Part shown: one piece after another, positions 24,201-36,514 of the stretch
Layout of the letters: every line of letters begins with the position of its first letter
Numbering within the stretch: the stretch's first letter is position 1
Assembly: GCA_949357655.1 (NCBI GenBank)
Contig: CASHTG010000015.1
Coordinates: forward strand, 1,302,001-1,366,000
Origin: Parascedosporium putredinis
Taxonomy: Eukaryota > Ascomycota > Sordariomycetes > Microascales > Microascaceae
Reading direction: 5' to 3'
DNA: 64,000 nt
Made by a program: the position numbers and the translations under genes
Notes under the pieces: generated by a model
What the model saw: only the letters and a program-made list of their open reading frames with translations
Database searches by the model: none
Told to the model about the DNA's origin: nothing

Positions 24201-27200
24201 TGTTGGTTGTGGCCGGAGCTAGGATCCGGCAGATGATGAAATGGTGACCGTGTTGGCGAAACCGTACAGTGGCCAAGGCACGAGTTGAATACAAGGCCAT
24301 AAGCTTGGCCTTGAGGTTGTTCATCGAGTGAGGCGTGGGTATAATTAGGCTTGTGCCTAGGGTGGGAATTCGCCTTGCAAGCTAATAACATAATCTTTGT
24401 TGAGCAGTTCATCTGATAGTCATGTTCCTTTATGACATTGGAAGGGTATTAGGTTGCTCAGTTTGGTTTGCAGATGCATCTATTCCATCAACCCTTGCTT
24501 GCCCATGCGAGGGTTCTTCTGTCGACATGGCTTGTACGCGGTCCCTGCACACGAGTTCCGATGTATGTACAAGTCTTCGCACATGAGCCAATGCATGGAA
24601 ACGAAGAATGAGCAGCCTGTGCTTGTTGAATGAAAATGAAATGGAGATGTTTGTGAGCAGCGAGTTTTTCGTACGTCATTTGTGTCCTTTAGAGAACCAT
24701 GAATGCCCACGAAACATGCACAAGTTTGAGTCGTCTTTTCTGCGGATCTCGACCAAGTCGTGCATGTAAACATGCGGCCAGTTGGTTTTTCCTCGACGCT
24801 TCGATTTCCTCTTCGGAAATCAAATGGAAAGAGTGGCCGAAGCACGGACGCTATCATCTCATAGTTTTCCACCTTCCCTTAGAAAAAAAGGAAGAAGACC
24901 AAAGAAAGAGAGAGAGGAAAAACCCACCCTAATCCCAGAGCCTCATCTGAGTCGATATTCACGCATGCACCATTTTTTTCTTTTTCCTTTTTGTTGGTTC
25001 AAAGAGTGGGAGGCTCAGGCCGAAGCTAACATAACATTTGATTACTTCCTGGGAGGTACAGGTATTGGGCTCTTGGTTGACCTGGCAAGCCTGGCTAGGC
25101 TCGTTTGGCCGGACATCGGGGACACTGGATGGATCGGTGTCTCAACCAGCATCGCCTACCCCCGCAAGAGCAACAGCCCTGCTACCCCTGCTAGCGGCAC
25201 TCGCAGGGAGGGGATGGGGGAGGGGTATTTCGACGCGTCTTTTAGCGTCAGAAAGAAGGGAACCTCGGGCCTGCTCGTTTTCAACCCCTAGCCAACATTC
25301 GCCAGCGTCCAAGTCCAAGTATTGCACTGCCAGTGCACGTCTGATCATATCCATAGATTCATTGTTACCATAGCACCAGCACTGGGCTTGGGATGCCCAA
25401 GGCAAGCACCACAATTTGATGTTAGCGGCTGAGGAGAGTGAGGAGCCGGGCGATACGTGAGCCCACCTTGACCCCCACCAAAAGGAAAAAAGAAGGGCCT
25501 ATGTACAAGGATCAATTAGTGCTCAATTCAATGTTGTGACGAGCTTCATCGAGCCGGGCGGCAGTCACTAAAAACCTTCTGTGGAGGATAAAAAAAAAGA
25601 AGCACAAACAGCACGTAGGACGGAGTCATCATGGGTGAGTTTCTATCCTCTGGCCTTGCTCTATCCCGTAATCTCCAGGCCGAGTTACAACCGTTTTTAG
25701 CGCCCTGGCCCTTGGTTGTTGATCAGTAGTGTTCTGCTTCTTATCATGATACGCCTGTTACCGTGGTGGTCGATGCTCCGGCAATGTCAGGGCGCTTATT
25801 AGCCAGGAGTGGCGGACGGGATCACTTGGCCAGAACTGGATCTCCTCAAGAGGATGAAACAAGGTACGGATTGGCTGGGCGGCGGAACATCGCTGCTGAA
25901 CGAAATCGTCGAAGCAACCGCCGCGATCCTGTGCCGAAAATGTAACTCAATTTCTTTTCCCTCCTTGTCGCCCCTTCTTGCTCGGGGCCTTTTTCTTTTC
26001 CTCCCCTGTGTGCACCGTGCTCTGTTGCTCACTTTGATGGAATGAATCGGGGCACGGAGGTATTCACTTGACTGCACAGGCCGGACCGGTATTCACACGC
26101 TGGATCAAGTCAAGTTGATCCATGGGCAAGGTCATTGCATCTCCTAGACATTCCGTTTTCGGTCGACTAGCATTATTATTCGATGCATCTGTGGAAGAGA
26201 CCTGCCGATATTCATCTGGCCAATGACGGGGTTCTAGATTCTGCCTCTGAAGGCAAGCGACGACCTCGCTTGTCCGCTGATAAAGGGCACGCACGATGTG
26301 CGGGCATTGCTCAAGGGCCTATTTCCACCTTTTTTTGGGCCAGAGCTCCAACCTGGAGTGTAGAAAAGAACTTGAAGGGGAAAAAGAGTAGAGCACGGCA
26401 GGTGTTTTGCTGCAAGCCCATGGTACAAGTAGATATACTTGTAGATTTGGGTGTTACCAGGAGGATACACCGTCGCGGTGACCGCTGTAAAGAGCTAGAG
26501 AGGTACCTGTACAGCTCATAAGCCAGGGAGTCGCCATGTGTGCTTCTTCCAATGAAATGCTCCACCCTTCGCTTACTCCCAAGTACAAGTATGGATCCGG
26601 TCAAGTACCTGTCGAGCCTGCTCCACATTGCCAGGTCTTCTGGTGGTGCTTGGGCCAGCTCATGCAACCTCCAGTTCCACCCACGCCCCGTGCTGCATGC
26701 TCATTTGACGTACCACAAACGCGACCCGGCACCTGGCGGACATCTGCTCCTCTCCAAAGAGCTCAGCGACTCGCCCACTCCACCAGTGGACGTCTCCTGC
26801 TCGCACGCCCCCAAATCGCCCTCCCCACCTCGACCAAAAATCTCCCGTGGCAACCCACTGGCAACCAGCAACCAAAGATCCAGTCACGCACGATCCGCCA
26901 GAGGCAAGGGCTTGTCGTCCTGGGATGCACAGAAACGGTTCGTTGGATCTTCGGAAACTGATCCAGCGTCAGAATCCAAGTCTGCATGGGCTTCCAGGAA
27001 TCCAAGCTCTCTCGCCCGGATGCCTCGTGAGTATTGCAAACCTCCCATCCCGTTTTAAACCGCCCTTCCCCCCTCTTCCACCAGCACCTTTTACCTCTTC
27101 CCGGGTTATCTTAATTCCTCCTTCACGACTTTCCCCCTCTCCCTCCAACTCTCACGTCACCACCTTTCTCTCGTCACACAGAGAGCCAAAGGGAGAGAAG

Positions 27201-27905
27201 GAGAGCTGCGGCGGACCAACGACCCAAGGTTGATGCTCCGAGCTCTCGATTTACCTAAACGCCAGCCATCACCACGAAGACTTCACGAGGCCTTCCCCAT
27301 TGTGCATTAGTCGGAAGCCAATCACGACACATACGACACTCTCACGACCTCCCCTTAATGACCTCAATCGGCTTCACGGCGTAGTAACGACCCGTCCTTT
27401 TCCCATCTCCTCGCATTCTTCCCGAATCTAGTCAAGTTGGACCCTTAAGAACAGCACCGACGATCCGTAGCCTCTCGATCCCGTCGTTTTCGGTTTTTCC
27501 CACTCGTCGACACCAATTCAAACGCAGGGTCTCAGATATCGGGGGACCAGAGGAGTAGATAGGACTAAGTATGTCTCATACCAATGCTGGACCGGCTCCG
27601 CTAGTGGAGCCTTCGATTCCAGGGCCTGAATGCCTCGGACCGGAACTCGTGCTGGCTGCGTCTCTTTGTCGCTTGTTGGCCTTGTACTGGTGGCTTGCTC
27701 TGCCAAAGTAAAAAGAAAAACCCCCACCGCTAACATGACGATCTTCTAGATACCATTCCGAGCTTTCAAGTAAGCCGGTCCCTCGAACATTGTTGTAACG
27801 GAGACGAGGCTACCCTCTGCTCCTTCGCTTTCTTCCACGACTTTGGTCTAGGACTTGATGAGATATCTCTTTGAATATCTGTCCTAGACTCTTCCTCTCC
27901 GAAGC

Positions 27906-29828
27906 ATGGAGGACTCCTCGCCCTTGGCGGCTATCCACCGCCCTCGGATGCCGGAACCCTGGACCAAGCGGGATCCCTTCGTCACGATACCCCGTGCCGG
28001 AGCCTCAACAGGGTTTGGCCTACGAGAGCAAATGCACAAACCGGGCTTCATCCTCATGAAGAGCGCGCGCAACGCCTCCCCGGCGACGAGTCTCGCGGCC
28101 GACTTGTCCATGAGCTTCAGTTTGGACAATGCGAGGTAAGAGGTCGAGGGCGAGAAGACACGCCTTGCCAGGCGGTTCTACGTCACGCAATCTGTAGCTG
28201 AAATATACTGACTGTTTTGTCCAGCCCACGATTCGTGACACCGCGACGAAACCTGTTTCCCGCTGCCCTCGCAGTCCCTGCCGATGCTGGCCATGGTAAG
28301 TTGAAGCCCGCCCATCATCTCCTTCATCTGAGATCCTGAGGGAGGTGGGAAATCATGGCAAATAGTCTAATACCTCCTATTTTAGAATTTATCATGGGGG
28401 CCGGCCTACAGTCGTCATCTCCCTTGACAATGGAAGAGATGATGGAAGACTCGCCCCTGCCCAAGTCCATGGCGTACCATCCTGATGTGCCCGACAGCAT
28501 GGCTAGCACCCCGGCCCAGAGCGACACGATTGATGATAACGTTTCCAACGACACCGATAATAACGACGCGAATGATGATTATGACGAGATGATGATGGAT
28601 TCACCGCTTCCTGTTTCTCGCAAGTCATCTTTTGATGGCCCCAAATTTCCCAACCTCGAGTGAGTATTGTGCCTGAACCCCTTATTTTCAGCAGCGGGTA
28701 TTAAATTCTGTCTCACAGGCGACGCGCCCCTCGGCGGCCCTCCATCACGCGACTAAAAGGATACACGACCTCGACCGTCCATTGTCGCTCCTCGAAAGCG
28801 GAGCTCCCTTATTTTAGATTTGGCGAAGCGTCTCGACTGAATCATGCGAGCTCCGCTTCCTCCTTGAGCGACTCTTATGAAAGCCAGTCCTCGCATGAGA
28901 AACGTCCCCAATCTGCCAACAGCTCCGGGCCTGGTGTCCCTCCTCATCCTCGCTGCAGGCCTTCCATACAACCCTTCACCGGTGGCAGTAAGAGTGCCTC
29001 GCCGATCTACGGTCATACCCGCCGCACGTCGAACCCCTTCCTTCGGTCTCGCAAAAGCATTCGCAGGTCTCTGAGTATGTTTGAACACCCCGAGGATATC
29101 ATGAAGCCGAAGACCGATGCCACTCCCTCCCCGTCTCCAAACCGCTGGAGGCCGTCATGGATATCGAAGAGCCCCACGAGCCCGGACTCCCGCATTTCTT
29201 TAACGAAGACCCGGGCGACTCTATCCCTCGTATTACCAAGGAGACGCTTCTCGACGTCCTGGACGGAAAGTTTAGCGCTCAATTTGCGCAGAAGCTCATC
29301 ATCGACTGCCGATTCGAGTACGAATATGATGGAGGCCACATTGAAGGGGCTGTCAACTACAATGATAAGGAGCTCCTCTCGAACCATTTGTTCAATACTC
29401 CCATGGAAGGTAAAACACTCATCATCTTCCATTGCGAATACTCTGCCCACCGTGCACCGCGGATGGCGCGCCACATCCGATCTCAGGATCGTAATGTCAA
29501 CGCGGAACACTATCCTCGCTTGACGTATCCTGAGGTCTACATCCTCGCTGGGGGCTATAGCGAGTTCTTCCTCTCACACCAGGCCCGCTGCTACCCTCAG
29601 AACTACGTCGAGATGGATGATGCGAAGCACCAGCGGACGTGCGAGAAGGAGCTTGGCCGTTTGAGGGCCCGTAAGCAACCGATCCTAGGTAGAGCTAAGA
29701 CGTTTGCCTTCGAATCGAACACCGCCGCTGGCTCCTCGCCATTCACCAAGCATAGGAGCTTGGATGACTTTTCCCTCGGCTCGCCGTCCCACGATGCTTC
29801 CTCTCGGGGTAGAATTGTCACGCTGTGA
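27906..29828 (+). CDS. cdc25: M-phase inducer phosphatase Cdc25
   Basis: A dual-specificity phosphatase that removes inhibitory phosphates from Cdk1 (Cdc2) and so drives entry into mitosis. It has a long regulatory N-terminus and a C-terminal rhodanese-like catalytic domain. Visible landmarks are LIIDCRFEYEYDGGHIEGAV and the active-site loop HCEYSAHR (HCX5R), followed by RAPRMARHIR and YPEVYILAGGYSEFF. The N-terminus carries a TPRRNLF-type motif and serine-proline rich, acidic stretches. Introns are 28136-28224 (phase 2), 28296-28385 (phase 1) and 28660-28718 (phase 2), all with good donors and branch sites. One break near 29138 fits one missing A or C (giving SPKPLEAVMDIEEP). The frame used here ends at TGA 29826-29828, but the same frame continues with coding character to TAG 30030-30032. 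Confidence 0.92.
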
Positions 29829-30032
29829 GCGCCGGCAGAGCAATCAACCCCATCAACCAAGCACGAGCGAATCGGAATTCTTGGTCACACGCGGCCTTCT
29901 TTATCGCCGTCGCCTGCATCTTCATCGAATGCCAATGGCCGTCTTACCGCACGACTGGCACGCCAAGCCAAGTCTCCTTCGTCCCCATCTCGGACAGCTA
30001 GGCCTAGGGTCAACCGTCTTCTCTTCTTCTAG

Positions 30033-33000
30033 TCCCGACGACTCACCTAATACTTGCTTTCCCCCTCCTTTTCACACCCCTCTACGAAGCTTTTCTCGAG
30101 TTCCCATTGCCGCGAAATCGTGACCATGTTTCCTTTGACTTCCGCGCCCGGTTTTCACACAATCCCCATGCACCATACCACTCACAAGCGAGCTCCATCA
30201 TCTCGCCCACCGTCTTCATTTTACTCATAGACGCATTTGCAGGCGTGCATATCACACGCCCATCAAGCATCGCCTGCTCTTGCACTTCCAGACAGGACCT
30301 GCTGGATCAGGAGCCCGAGCAGGAGCACCTGGAAGCTGAAGGCTTCTTTTATTTCTTACTCTCTTTTTGCACGACGAGGGCTTTCGAAGCCCTTTAATTG
30401 CCCCCTTTTTCACATTTTTTCTTCTTTTCTTGTGCGCATACTGCGATTTCTTTCGTCTTTGTCTCCAGCGCCATTGCCTGTTTAGGAGTTCTGGTTGGCT
30501 TTACAAACATACTGAATCGTTTGCTCTGCGCGTGGTTTGCACCCTCGACAACACCACCTCTGTTTATACATATCGAGTTCGAGCGTCTGCGTACAATTAG
30601 CAGTCTCTATCCTTATCATGCACATACACACACTAGGGCTCCCGGATCCTGTCACGCTGGGAGCCCAAACTATACTGGACTAAGCTGCCCTGCCTGCCTC
30701 CAACATAGTTGTTCCCGGAGAGGTCCTTGGCCATAACCAATGGAGCGGAGTTGGTCCTGCGATTAGCACGCTGCTGTGGCTATGGATATCGCTGGCGAGT
30801 GGCTTTTAGTTTGTTTCTTCGAAGCACTGGGGCAGGCGTCAGCCTTCCATACTATTTCCTTTGTTTCCTTGATATTTTCGCATCAGGTTCTCATCGTCAC
30901 ATTGACGGGCAGGCCTTTACATTGTACACTAGACTTATTTCTCCTCGACGGGATGTATATTCCCCATGGCCGCTGGTGTGTGGCCGCCGTTTCTGCTTTA
31001 CATAGCACAATACGAAAGTTGATCCCTGTGCACTCAACGACCCCCTGGTAGGAAACAAGGGGAGAAGAGCCGTGTCGTATTCATTGTGCTGCCTCCCATG
31101 CTTGCACGCCTTTTTGAGTAGCTGCTCTGGGTGGCCGTGAAGTCTTAGACTGCCAAGATTGCTTCTGAAATGCTCAGCGTTCTCCTATGCTTACATGTAG
31201 TGCTGGTCCCGGTCCATTCAACAATAGCTTGGCAGGGTCATTGGAAAATGCCAAGTACGTTGGGGACAGCACTTTTAGCCCACAGCTTCATCACGCGATT
31301 TGGTCTAACACCTCTACCTGGATCAGTGGTTTCATCAACAACGCCGCAAAACCCGTGGAGACATAGATCCATCCATCCATCGATGGATCTACCTATGCAT
31401 ATCAATTGTGATTACTAGTCACAACCCCTGGGGGATACAATGGATCATGTACACTGCGGTTGCGATTTTGTGGGGAAAATTGAATAGATCCATTGATGCT
31501 CTCCATCGGTGGTCGGGACTGGCTGACCGCTCTTTACGAAAGAAAAGCTGGGCTGGCCAAGACAGGCAAGCCTCTCACCCCCGCTAGGGTGATCTTCCAT
31601 CTGATGAACCATCTCAACAATGAATTACAAACACGAAACAGCTTTCAAGATCAGAGTTTTTTTCCTCTTCTTCTTCTTTTATTTTAATCAAGTCTACGCA
31701 TGTCTTCCTCTTCGAATGGCACACGGAAACAACTTTGATGAGGTGCCCCGTCTTCCGAGATCTTGAGCTCGCGTTCGGGAATACGGGTGTCGGGCTATTG
31801 GCCACGCCAGTGAGGGTTAGCAGCGTGGGTTGAACGTTGATTATACCCATGTATGAACAAAATGGTGATATTGGCCCTATCCCTCAAACCTTCTTCTTCG
31901 AAATTGGGTGCATCAACGCCCGGCCCAGGGACACCGTAGAATGATTAAATCGAAAGAGGAGGGTGGGAAGAGACCCATACTTCAGAATTGACAAGGTGTT
32001 TGGCAATATGTAATTCCAGTGCCTTCATTCGGTCAACTTGTTTAAGGCGCCACATGGATATTGAGGTCGGATGTCGGGCATCTCGAGCTCGAGCTCGCCG
32101 CCACATGTCACTCCCTGAATCGATGCCTTGTTTGCTACCTTGTTGGATTTGCCTTGGGCTCAGGCCAGGCAGCCCCTCTCTGATGAACATGAAGTATGGA
32201 TCAACCTGTTGACGCACCCATTCGTGTGCATGCATGCAGGGTGAGAAGAGAATTTCTCCATTCTCATACATGAATCCATGTACGCTCCGGAGCTCTTGAT
32301 GCGAGGTTACTCAGCGCCATAGAGGGGGTTGGGCTGAGGATGTGGTTTGGTATATTAAAGAAAAAGTTTTCTCCAGGAAGCAATCGAACTCTGTCGTGGT
32401 CTGTTTGTCTTCTTTTAGATCCGGGAGAGAGTCGTCTGTGTCTTTACAGAGAATTGGGGATCCCTCCTTTTTTCTTCTTTTCATCAGGTTCCCCTCGTCC
32501 TTTTTTCTCTCTTTCTTTTGCTTCGTCTGCGTCTGCCGCCTCCTTGCGTTGTTACTTCCCTTGTCGTCCCACTTCAAGTGTGCCTCCCGCCAACATTTCC
32601 CCCTCTTTCGCCTCAGTGAGCGCTAGCGAAAGAAGGAGGGTGGGAAGCAAAGGCTGAGCAAGCGAAGACGTCCCGCTCCTCCCAAAGCCAAAGGTGGGAA
32701 GAGGTGGGCTTGAGGCGAAATCCAGAGACAATCTCTGTGCTGGACTGGGTTGGCTGGGCTGGGTTGGGCTCGGAAGCGAACCCAGAGCTTTGAACACACC
32801 AAACGACAGGTCAAGCGAAACATTAGGCCTTTTGCGGGAGGTTTTGGTGGCCAGTGCTGGCTGGACCCCATATTTTGCCGGACCTCCACGCCAATCCCCT
32901 GCCTCACTGGACGTCCGTTCGCCAGACGTCACCAAACTCTGGTGCCCTAGTACTCAAGACAAAGGAGCGATCTGAAGTCTGGTGCTGCAGCAGACGAGCT

Positions 33001-34009
33001 GGGAGCAATTCTGCTTGTCCGAGCTAATAGAGACTTTGGGTCTCTTGGTCTTCAATTCTTTTCCACCCGATCAATACTAAATACTTCGACCCCCAAGTTT
33101 CTTCCTCATCTTCTTCCTGTTCAAAACCAGTACCTCTTCGTCATTTAACTCTGTCTCAGCAAAGAGGCCACGTACGCCCACCGCGTTCTCGCATTCTACC
33201 TCTGGGCTGGGGCTTACGATTTCTGGTCGTCCAGTCCATGACGGTCAGCCATAGCCAGTAGGACCCGACCAAAAGGTGCTGCCTGGCCTGGGCTGGCGTG
33301 GAGCAGAGGCGGCTTGGGCTGCTAAATTTCGGGGGTCCTCGTCTGATTCCGTATCGCTCGGAATACGGGGACCGCTTGGTACATTGTGGATGTAAGGATA
33401 ACGCGTCCCCCTTCACGAGCTCAATCCCCACCGCACTAGAATCAAGGGCACTCTGGTCCCTTTCAGGACGCCCAGGCACCTGGCATCAATTGATTCATCA
33501 TTGACGGGCTTGAGGCTGGCGGGTCCTTGGACCATCAGCTGCGTGCACGCACTGGTTATCGGGTCCAACTACCCCTGATTTCCACTTCCCGAATGGGGAA
33601 CGGCACTGATCAGTCGCCCCTGCTAAAAATATTTTTCCCTGCCCGGGTAATACTTTGTTTTGCCTTGGCTTGCCTTTTCGCAAAGCTGTCCTCTCCGAGG
33701 GTTTTGAAGATTGAAACATTTCCTTCCACTTTTCAATATTAACCTTCAAGTGTCACCTCTTCATTTCATCCTCCCCCTTTATAATCTAGTCCTCCATTCT
33801 TTCTACCTTTCCCTCCTCTCGCTTTTGGCTTAGCACATTACTGCCAACAATCTTATCAAACCACATCGCCACCTGTTTCCATCCTCCAACACAGGCCTCT
33901 TTTTGCTGACGCTTTTTTACTTTGAAAGCCTTTTCGCGACTTTCCATTCCGTTAATTCCGGGTCCACCTTACTTTCGATCTCGCCCAAACCCACTCTACA
34001 TCCTATACG
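30033..34009. other. 4 kb spacer between Cdc25 and PRA1
   Basis: No recognisable gene. It holds a GATCCATC inverted word (31365-31390), a CTCGAGCTCGAGCTCG stretch near 32080 and pyrimidine-rich sequence at 33740-33900 that should be the PRA1 promoter and leader. Confidence 0.5.
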
Positions 34010-34540
34010 ATGGCTCGCATTCAGATTCCCGTTGACGTTCTCACGTCGCGGCTCAACATTGGAGACCGTATCTCCAGCATGCGCTCCGGTGGCCTGGCTG
34101 GTCGCTTCTCGAACCTCCGCCCCGTCGGAGAGTTCTTCGACTTCAAGCGTCTCTCGAAACCCCAAAACTTCTCCGAGGTCCAGTCCCGTGTCAACTATAA
34201 CCTCGGCTACTTCTCTAGCAACTATGCTGTCCTATTTGTCATGCTTAGCTTGTACGCTCTTTTGACAAACTGGCTCCTCCTCTTCGACATCATCCTCGTC
34301 GTCTTCGGCATGTACGGTATCGGTCGCCTCGAGGGACGTGATCTCGAGGTTGGCAGTTTCAAGGCCACCACATCTCAGCTGTACACAACCCTCCTCGTCG
34401 TTTCCATCCCTCTTGGTCTTATTGCCTCGCCCTTCAGCACCCTGATGTGGCTAATTGGCGCTTCTGGAGTTACTATTCTCGGACACGCTTCGCTCATGGA
34501 CAAACCCATCGACGAGGCTTTTTCCGGGGAGGCGGTCTAG
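34010..34540 (+). CDS. PRA1/Yip3 family prenylated-Rab acceptor
   Basis: An integral membrane protein of the ER/Golgi that binds prenylated Rab GTPases and helps their membrane delivery. It is a single exon of 176 residues, normal for fungal PRA1 proteins. The cytosolic N-terminus (MARIQIPVDVLTSRLNIGDR) contains the family block RVNYNLGYFSSNYAVLFVML. This leads into two long hydrophobic hairpins (about residues 70-105 and 125-160), separated by the charged GRLEGRDLEVGSFKA loop. The C-terminus is DKPIDEAFSGEAV. No frame break is visible. The stop TAG is followed immediately, in the same frame, by another conserved reading frame (next entry). Confidence 0.9.
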   Translation: MARIQIPVDVLTSRLNIGDRISSMRSGGLAGRFSNLRPVGEFFDFKRLSKPQNFSEVQSRVNYNLGYFSSNYAVLFVMLSLYALLTNWLLLFDIILVVFGMYGIGRLEGRDLEVGSFKATTSQLYTTLLVVSIPLGLIASPFSTLMWLIGASGVTILGHASLMDKPIDEAFSGEAV

Positions 34541-35859
34541 GTGGTCGGCCGCAAGCTCCCGATTTTGCGCCCCAGTGGGAAGACCATCGAGGCGCGGGCG
34601 GCGGAGGACACATGGGGGCCAAGATTTTGGGACCCGATTCGGCGGGTCGTGGAGGAGGTTGAGACTGATGAAGACGGTGAAGCAGGTGTTGACGCGGGCA
34701 GGGGTTTGAGCAGGAGGCAGAGCAGAAGACAATTGGGAATGGACACGGGCGAGGACGGGGACAACCACGCTACATCAAGGGCAGGGTTTGCTTATTACTC
34801 AGAAGACGAAGAGGGGGTCTCGGTCGCTATGACGAAGAATACCGCGATGATGATGACGATGACGATAGTTCGGGGGATGATGGAGAACTTGCCGGGGTTG
34901 ATTTGGAGGCCCTGTCCCCCGAAGAAAGGGATGAGATTCTTTTACAGTCCGCCTACCGGCAGATTCAACGAGCGCAGGAAAGGGAAGCTCAGATGTGCAT
35001 CTGACCAAGGACGAGCTAGCTGCGATGGAACGGAGGAAGAAACGCATGGAAGAGGAAGAGGCCGCGAGGAGGGCAGCACGGCGAAGGTCAAGGTCACAGC
35101 GTATCGCCATACCCTTGTCCCAACTCGAACCGACCTCCTCCCGCAGGCAGAGGGCCCCCTCGGCTGCCGACCTGACGGCTCTAGATCCACACGGTCGCGG
35201 TGGAGGGTACCCTCCCATGGGTTATTTCCCACCTCCGTCGGCCCCGAGAACACGGTCATCCACCAACGCATCACAACGCCCCCGAGTCGAGCTACCGATG
35301 GCCGGGGGTCGTCGCCCTTTGCTTACACGTATGCGCAACAACAGTCGGCGTCGTCGTCGAGGTACGCATCGGACACCAACACTCCTCGTTCAAGAGCGTC
35401 ACGTACTCGGCATGGGGAGGAGGGCGAGGCCTCTTCAGGCTCGTCAAATAGCCCTCGTCGATCCGTAGACCCTTCCAGTACCAGGTCTCGGGCCCGCGCG
35501 CGCCGCGCGTTTCTGGCGCTGCGGCCGCGTCTGGTACTCGAAGGCACGTGTCGGGCCCGGCAGAGCTCGCTCACGGCGGATCTCGCCGGGTTGTCGCACC
35601 TCCTGCTGCAGCTAGGAGGCCGGCGACCCCGGCAGCTGATACGAGCGAAGATTCTAGCGACGACTCGAGCAGCGACGATGACGATGATGACGATGCCCCA
35701 GCTATTGCGACACCACCGCCGGCCAGGAGAACTCGTGGCGGCGTGATCGTCGTCGAGGAAGACAAGTCCAAGAAGCCTCCGTCACCGCAAAAGAAACCAT
35801 CCAGTGGGTCTAATGCTAGCGGGGAGGAGCGAGACAAAGAAGGAGAAGGAAGTGAGTGA
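34541..35859 (+). CDS. Conserved charged fungal protein of unknown function; start not found, frame broken
   Basis: A coding stretch with strong third-position GC bias begins directly after the PRA1 stop. Recognisable blocks in order are KLPILRPSGKTIEARAAEDT, FWDPIRRVVEEVETDEDGEA, YYSEDEE, a run of seven Asp, LEALSPEERDEILLQSAYRQ, VHLTKDELAAMERRKKRMEE, RSQRIAIPLSQLEP, GGGYPPMGYFPPPSAPRTRS, SSPFAYTYAQQQSASSSRYA, then Asp/Ser-rich and Lys-rich ends. I know similar hypothetical proteins in Sordariomycetes but no function. Coiled-coil and nuclear-type composition is inference. At least four breaks fit one missing base each: GGGGG at about 34813, GG at about 34991, GGGGG at about 35306 and one at 35440-35490. 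There is no in-frame ATG near the beginning, so the true start is unknown. The stop is TGA at 35857-35859. Confidence 0.6.
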
Positions 35860-36514
35860 GTGCTTGGGTGGTAATAAACCTGTCTCTTTTTTTCCCCGGT
35901 TTTGTGGTCTGGCGTTCTCGTGGGAGCCCGAGTCTTATTTGCCCACTTTCTTTCGGCCGGAATGTATTTTTCATAGAACAAATACCCTACTGCCCCCAAT
36001 TTCTATACCACCTTTTTAATAGCCAAGATGAGTGTTGCCCTTTGAACCTTTTATATTTTTGTTTTTTGTTGGTGAGATACGTGGGAGAGCGATGGAGCGC
36101 CCGCACGCTTCCGGTCTTGCCCCAAACCACACTCTCACACCTGCTACAGAAGAAGAAGGCACGGCGTCATCTACCATTATTTACTTGCACTGTCCATTTT
36201 GACTCTTTGGAATATGAATAAGCTACCTTGGTTTACCACACATTCAAGCCGTGTGAGATGCAAAAGGAGATCAACAACGATGAAAACTAATAGAACAAAA
36301 AACAGATCCTGGGCTCATGAACCTCATCCTTGCATACATATAACGACCAAAAACCCCCACCTTCAAAAATCACAAATAGCCACACCAGCTCACCCATTCT
36401 ATGTACCTCCTAGAGTGAAATGAGGGAGAGAAAGGGAGAGAAAAAGAGGGGGAGGGCAAGGCCAAACGCAGGGCTGCCTTTCCTGCAAGGTTAGCCGAAT
36501 ATGAGGCGACTCCT
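35860..36514. other. Spacer between two convergent genes
   Basis: Holds the 3' ends of the charged-protein gene and of the minus-strand membrane-protein gene. AT-rich around 36030-36080 and 36220-36420. No gene seen. Confidence 0.55.

Larger units (their letters stand above)
17541..27905. other. 10 kb gene-poor region
   Basis: No frame shows a recognisable family, and even after allowing for frame breaks I could not assemble convincing coding blocks. It contains long homopolymers (T19, A20), several GATCCAT-type inverted words (21318-21360, 22255-22293) and mixed-composition sequence near 50 % GC, without the strong AT bias of RIP-mutated transposons. The last 900 bases (about 27000-27900) are C/T-rich and fit a long Cdc25 promoter and leader. 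A weak coding candidate lies at 25809-26045 (see findings). Confidence 0.5.

Noticed and set aside
24782..25291. 169-codon plus-strand frame in the gene-poor region
   Set aside because: Changes composition repeatedly, lacks a convincing start context and resembles no family. Kept as non-coding pending transcript data.
26540..27058. 172-codon plus-strand frame upstream of Cdc25
   Set aside because: Starts without ATG, Pro/Ser-rich from C-rich DNA, and lies in the probable Cdc25 promoter.
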